Both the position numbers and the translations under genes were made by a program. 64,000 bases of DNA. Origin: Blastomyces gilchristii SLH14081 (taxonomy: Eukaryota; Ascomycota; Eurotiomycetes; Onygenales; Ajellomycetaceae). The stretch covers positions 232,307 through 296,306 of the forward strand of contig NW_003101652.1 of assembly GCF_000003855.2 (NCBI RefSeq), read 5' to 3'. The notes beneath the pieces were generated by a model. The model was not told where the DNA came from. It worked only from the letters and a program-made list of their open reading frames with translations, and ran no database searches. Of the stretch, positions 59,863 to 64,000 are shown piece by piece (position 1 is the stretch's first letter; each line of letters begins with the position of its first letter).

Positions 59863-61518
59863 CTGCGTAACTAACTATTTATTTAGCCTTAGCTGGCTTT
59901 AGCCTTGGCTGGCCTGGTCCTTTCCCCGGCAAGCATCAGACCACTTCTGCTGAGTACCGTACCGTGCGCCCAGAAAATATAATATTACAGCAGGAAGTCA
60001 GGTCAGAAGACAACGTCAAGTTTTTTTTTTTCTTTTTCTTTTGCCTTTTCCCTTTTCCCGCCTCCATTTTCCCTTGGATGAACCCCCCGGCCCCACTGCT
60101 ATGAAAAGTGACGAACTCCGCCCGGGGAACCCACAAACACACGGCCACAGGCTCCGCTGAAGCCCGCCCACCCAGCGATCGGCTCCTCCTCTCTGGCCAT
60201 GCGGGATCAAGCAATCCCGAGCGTTTGTCGACGGGTGTGATGATGATGATGATGAGTGGCTCAAAGGCCAATTCGCACATGCACATGTCCCATACAAAGT
60301 ACGTAGCATACGGGCTTCTTCCCGTGGCTTTTTAACCAACATGAAATGAAAAGCTTATATGATCGAGCTGGTATTATTCAGATTGAGTTGGAGCTTCGGA
60401 GTAACATAATTTCTAGGAGCCCGAGGCCAGCCTACACGTCCCTGTACAGTCCGATCTATCTACGGCGTAGGTGGGCAGACAGCATCCGCCGAAATAACTC
60501 TTCCTTTCGAATAATCTGCGTAGCCAGCTGCTGGAGCGCTGAGTCGGGTTTTTCAGACAGAGATCGACTGCTCTACATGCTTCGAATCCCTAGAACTTAA
60601 CGAATAATATTTCAAGCGCGCTTTGTCTAGGCTCGGCAGACAGAAGGTTCTTGAGGCTGTCAATTCCCGCACTGAGCACTTGACAAAAAACAGAGGGAAG
60701 GCTCTTATGTAGTCTATTTTTAGAGTGTATATGTACAGCGTAGGCGCCTATCTTTACCCCCTTCTCTCTCTTTCAGGTGAGGAATGAGAGGAGGGAGGAA
60801 GAACCTAACTCGAGTCACAGACCTATTTACCTATCTACATGTATATGCCTATCCAAGCGCCCGCTACCACTCCGATTTTCTTTTTTTTTTCTCCCCCCCC
60901 CCTTTGTGCGCGTGTAACCGGCCTGATCAACAAACGGGTATTGAATCTGGCTCTTGCAATCCTCATTTGAAGAACATGAAAGATGGGAGCGTTACAAAGC
61001 CCTGTCTCAGGGTTACCGCAGACGGGCCCGCTATTATTACAAGTGCGATGGGTGCAGTGTTACGTACATAGGTAGATACATGCCTATGTAGGTATCCATG
61101 TTAGCCTTATAAGAACATCAAGCAGCATGTCGATTCCCTGTTGTTATTTTCTTGGGGATGAGGTTCTCTGCTGGTGGGACGAAATGCTGAAGGTATGGAT
61201 GTGTTGGAAGGAATCAGGGTATATCAAAATTGAAGCGGTTGATGTAAAGTAAGAAGGATCGCAAGGGGATGATGTTCTTGCTAACTCAATAGGTTAGCTA
61301 ATTGGATCTTCGTACTCCGTAGGGAATATACCAATGAATGCTTGGATCGTATTCATGAATATTTTACTCATGGTTTGTATGTACTATCAAAATCGCGGTT
61401 GGATCTGATAATGCGGCGCTTAAAATATAGATATGCTAACCGCATTAGGAAATCACTTTTTATAGATCCATAGATCCAACTCCCAACTCCCAACCTCAGT
61501 CTCCTGCTCAAGTCAAAA
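59863..61518. other. Intergenic, 5' flank of the phosphotransferase-like gene
   Basis: No gene is recognised. A GATGAT repeat lies at about 60238-60255 and a T/C run at about 60881-60902. The ORFs here overlap on both strands and show no motif. Confidence 0.5.
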
Positions 61519-62424
61519 ATGTGGGAACCGGTGTCTCTCCCCTTCAAGAGCAACTCCCTGCCAGCCCATCTCCCTCTACCTACTCCAGAGGAAATCCGAT
61601 CCTGCCCTCACATTCTAGGGCAGCGCATGAACGCCAGGATCGTCAAAGTAAATGATGAAATTGTTGTCAAATTTGGCGGCAGCATCAGCGCCTGGGAAGG
61701 TCAGGCGTTGATCTATCTTGAACAACATGTCCCTACCGTTCCCACCCCGCGACTGTATGCGATGTACTATGACTCCGATCAACTTTTCCTGGTCATGCAG
61801 TGTGTTCCTGGCGTACCACTTGACTCTATATGGCCATCGTTGACCGAGCCTGAAAAAGTTGGCATGGCCACTAAACTCCGCCAGATATTTGATGCCATGC
61901 GGCAAGCTGAGTGTCCCTGGCCCAACTTTTTCGGAGGCTTGGATGGTACCGGTATCCATCACAGCCTATTCTACAGCCGCAAAAATGGAGATCATACGTA
62001 TCTGGGCCCGTTCCATGGTGGAGCTGCCTTTGCAGCGGGACTCGCGGGAAATTTTCGAGCCTTGGCTGAGCGCAATGATCGACCGGACTTCAAGGTCCGC
62101 TTATATGAAACCCAGCTTCCGGGCATGCTGCAAGATTGCCGGCCAACATTGACACATGGGGACGTTCAGCAGAGTAACATTATGGTTGTCGAGTCGAGCC
62201 GCCAGAGTGGCCAAGGAGATCGATCATTCGATGTGGTGCTTGTGGACTGGGAGAATGCAGGCTGGTGTCCTCATTTCTGGGAATTCTTTTGTGCATCGTC
62301 GCTGTTTGATACGCGCTACTGGGAAGAGGAGTGGTGCTTGCGGGTCCAAGAGTTTCTGCCAGTGTCTCTCCCAGAGTTGGCGGTAATGCGCATGCTTAAC
62401 GAAGACATGGGCCGAGGATACTAA
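61519..62424 (+). CDS. Aminoglycoside-phosphotransferase-fold (APH) family protein
   Basis: A single-exon gene of 301 residues belonging to the protein-kinase-like APH/choline kinase superfamily, members of which phosphorylate small molecules or, in many fungal copies, have no known substrate. The N-lobe shows a VNDEIVVKFGG strand with the ATP-site lysine and an adjacent Glu (SAWEGQALIYL). The catalytic loop is intact: LTHGDVQQSNIMV supplies the HGDxxxxN motif around residues 213-219. The metal-binding Asp is in VLVDWENAGWCP near residue 242. A hydrophobic LFLVMQCVPGVPLDSIW hinge lies between the lobes. The start ATG fits the beginning of the conserved part. The gene stands alone in about 5 kb of non-coding DNA with a MITE upstream. 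Substrate unknown; an antibiotic-resistance role is not implied. Confidence 0.85.
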   Translation: MWEPVSLPFKSNSLPAHLPLPTPEEIRSCPHILGQRMNARIVKVNDEIVVKFGGSISAWEGQALIYLEQHVPTVPTPRLYAMYYDSDQLFLVMQCVPGVPLDSIWPSLTEPEKVGMATKLRQIFDAMRQAECPWPNFFGGLDGTGIHHSLFYSRKNGDHTYLGPFHGGAAFAAGLAGNFRALAERNDRPDFKVRLYETQLPGMLQDCRPTLTHGDVQQSNIMVVESSRQSGQGDRSFDVVLVDWENAGWCPHFWEFFCASSLFDTRYWEEEWCLRVQEFLPVSLPELAVMRMLNEDMGRGY

Positions 62425-64000
62425 AATGACAATAATGACATAAAAATATACTCTCTCTACCTGGATGCTTTCTCGCAACCCCTATCTGCGTCGCCGCACT
62501 CAACCTGTAATTCATTTAAAGTATGGACACGCTGCCGATCAATGCTGGAACTGTGTGCCCACCTAATTCGCCCATTCAGTACGCTTGAAGACGGGCCCAT
62601 AGCGCTCCCGATTCTCCCCCGTCCAATGAAATTTTCAGCCACCCCCACAGTGCATTATATCAACCTTGCAATCCTCCTCGCGCAGAGATCCAAGCGGATG
62701 AATAGATGTTTCAGTGACGGTTAGAAGCTTCCATCGATCCTCAGGGCTTCTGCGAGCGACGTTACGTTACTGTTTCCTACTTTTCCCAGTGGACCAGACA
62801 AACCAACACGCAGCACGCAGTTTACCATTATCGGCCGACACCTGCCCCCCTAACTGTGCCTCCTTTGCGACAATGCTTTTGTAGCGGGGACTCTTGGTGT
62901 ACTCGCGGTGCCCTTGTGTGCTGTGGGCCTAACTGATGGTCATTGTGGCCCTCAGGAGCGCCGAACGCCAGCCAAGGATGGAAATGGAAATAATAGATAG
63001 CACAACAAAGCGACGGTGCCCGTGGCTATATGTGTAAGTATACTCCTACTCGTGTGCAGTATAGCTCTATGATCAGGAGGCAAGTGACTGCATCGTATTG
63101 TATAGAAGCTAGGAACTTCCCCTGGGGGAGTGCATGTTCAAAATGGTGTGATTGGATGCCCATCTTCAACTATTGGCATATATCATGTATCTTAGTATTG
63201 GTACCGCCGGGTGGCTATCATAAGTTCTGCTTAGGTAAAGCTAGAAAATAGATAATGTATTCAAATAATCATAACAGGTTGATGCATGGACAGGAGAGGG
63301 GGATTTCCATGAAGTTTGTAGATTTAGTAGGGTACTTGACGTGTTAGGGTTTGAGATGGGAGTGGTTGGACATGTGGAGGACAGCAGTTTTCTGTAGGGA
63401 TAGAGCAAGAATATCCAATTGCTTTCTTTGAATCACATTCATAAAGAATGGTTATTTTATTCTCATCTATATTACTACTGTTCTTCTTGCCAATGGCCAA
63501 AGAGATAAGCGTTCCAGGAGCGCCAGCCACACCTCACTAGCCACAACTAACTACACCAACCAATAACTAACTCGTTACTCCGTACTAAAGATAATAATAA
63601 AAGTTACGACAACACCGCCAGCGGTGGGAACAACGACGGCATAACAGAAAAAGCAAATAAACATTCCAACCAACCGCTCAATTTATAACAGTCATCATCA
63701 TGAGCAATTGACCAAATTGATATGGCACTTGCCGATCTTATTCCAAAATCCTATCATATTTAAGCAAAGTAAATCCCCAGGTGAAGCCCTCACCCTAAGG
63801 ATAATTTAACTTCTATTTCTACCCCGGCTACCGCCATGAAACCCAATACTTAATTATTATTGTTGGTGCAGCAGTGTAGCAGTTATAAAAAAACAATTAC
63901 ACCTCCACAACCAGTGAACGACTCAAGTCTACAACAATTCGTCGTTCAAATTATTATTACAAGATACCTACGTACCTACCTCTCTGTCCTGTGTAAATAC
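62425..64000. other. Intergenic to the right end, no gene seen
   Basis: Short overlapping ORFs only. One TACTCCGTA motif is at 63576-63584. AT-rich sequence and GTAC/CCTAC simple repeats fill the last few hundred bases. A gene may begin beyond the window. Confidence 0.5.

Noticed and set aside
60500..60600. Possible tRNA gene (box-B-like GCTTCGAATCCC near 60579)
   Set aside because: No matching box A at the right distance and no acceptor or anticodon stems could be formed.
1..64000. CRISPR array, phage, plasmid origin or biosynthetic cluster
   Set aside because: The DNA is fungal nuclear; there are no regular spacer repeats and no polyketide, peptide-synthetase or terpene genes in the window.

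Overview
This is nuclear DNA of a filamentous ascomycete, most likely a Eurotiomycete (Onygenales/Eurotiales type); genus and species cannot be read from the sequence. The evidence is short introns (mostly about 50-200 nt) with GTANGT donors and YAG acceptors, a Zn2Cys6 regulator, Cya5-, She9- and Vcx1-type proteins, AT-rich decayed repeats, and very long pyrimidine-rich leaders and intergenic spaces. An assembly gap of Ns covers 50891-51677.

Layout. 1-3 kb: intergenic DNA with a decayed, AT-rich element built of nested inverted repeats. 3.1-5.5 kb (+): a 12-exon vacuolar-type Ca2+/H+ exchanger. 5.5-21.4 kb: almost gene-free; it holds a possible gene relic, microsatellites and a C/T-rich leader before the next gene. 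21.4-24.5 kb (+): a 1003-residue Zn2Cys6 transcription factor. 24.5-31.8 kb: gene-free. 31.8-33.6 kb (-): a single-pass membrane protein with a Cys-rich ectodomain and a cytoplasmic SH3 domain. 36.9-37.5 kb (+): a Pmp3/Sna-type small membrane protein with a PPxY tail. 38.6-50 kb is the gene-dense part: She9/Mdm33 (+), the Rieske protein (-), a histone-fold Dpb3-like protein (-), a ClC Cl-/H+ exchanger (+) and a TMEM42/EamA-like protein (-). 50.6-52.1 kb: probable remains of a minus-strand gene cut by the gap. 53.4-57.4 kb (-): a 1324-residue mitochondrial PPR protein (Cya5-like). 59.3-59.9 kb: a nearly palindromic MITE flanked by TA. 61.5-62.4 kb (+): an aminoglycoside-phosphotransferase-fold protein. 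The rest to 64 kb is non-coding as far as I can see.

Shared roles. There is no biosynthetic cluster. Three proteins are mitochondrial (Rieske, She9/Mdm33, Cya5-like PPR), two are endomembrane ion transporters (Ca2+/H+, Cl-/H+), and one pair (Dpb3-like and ClC) shares a 668-bp divergent promoter. Exon joins were made by hand by matching splice sites and phase; all listed multi-exon models stay in frame. The most unusual non-genic signals are the palindromic MITE, the nested inverted-repeat element, and a 9-mer (TACTCCGTA on either strand) that occurs at least 11 times, always outside the coding exons called here.
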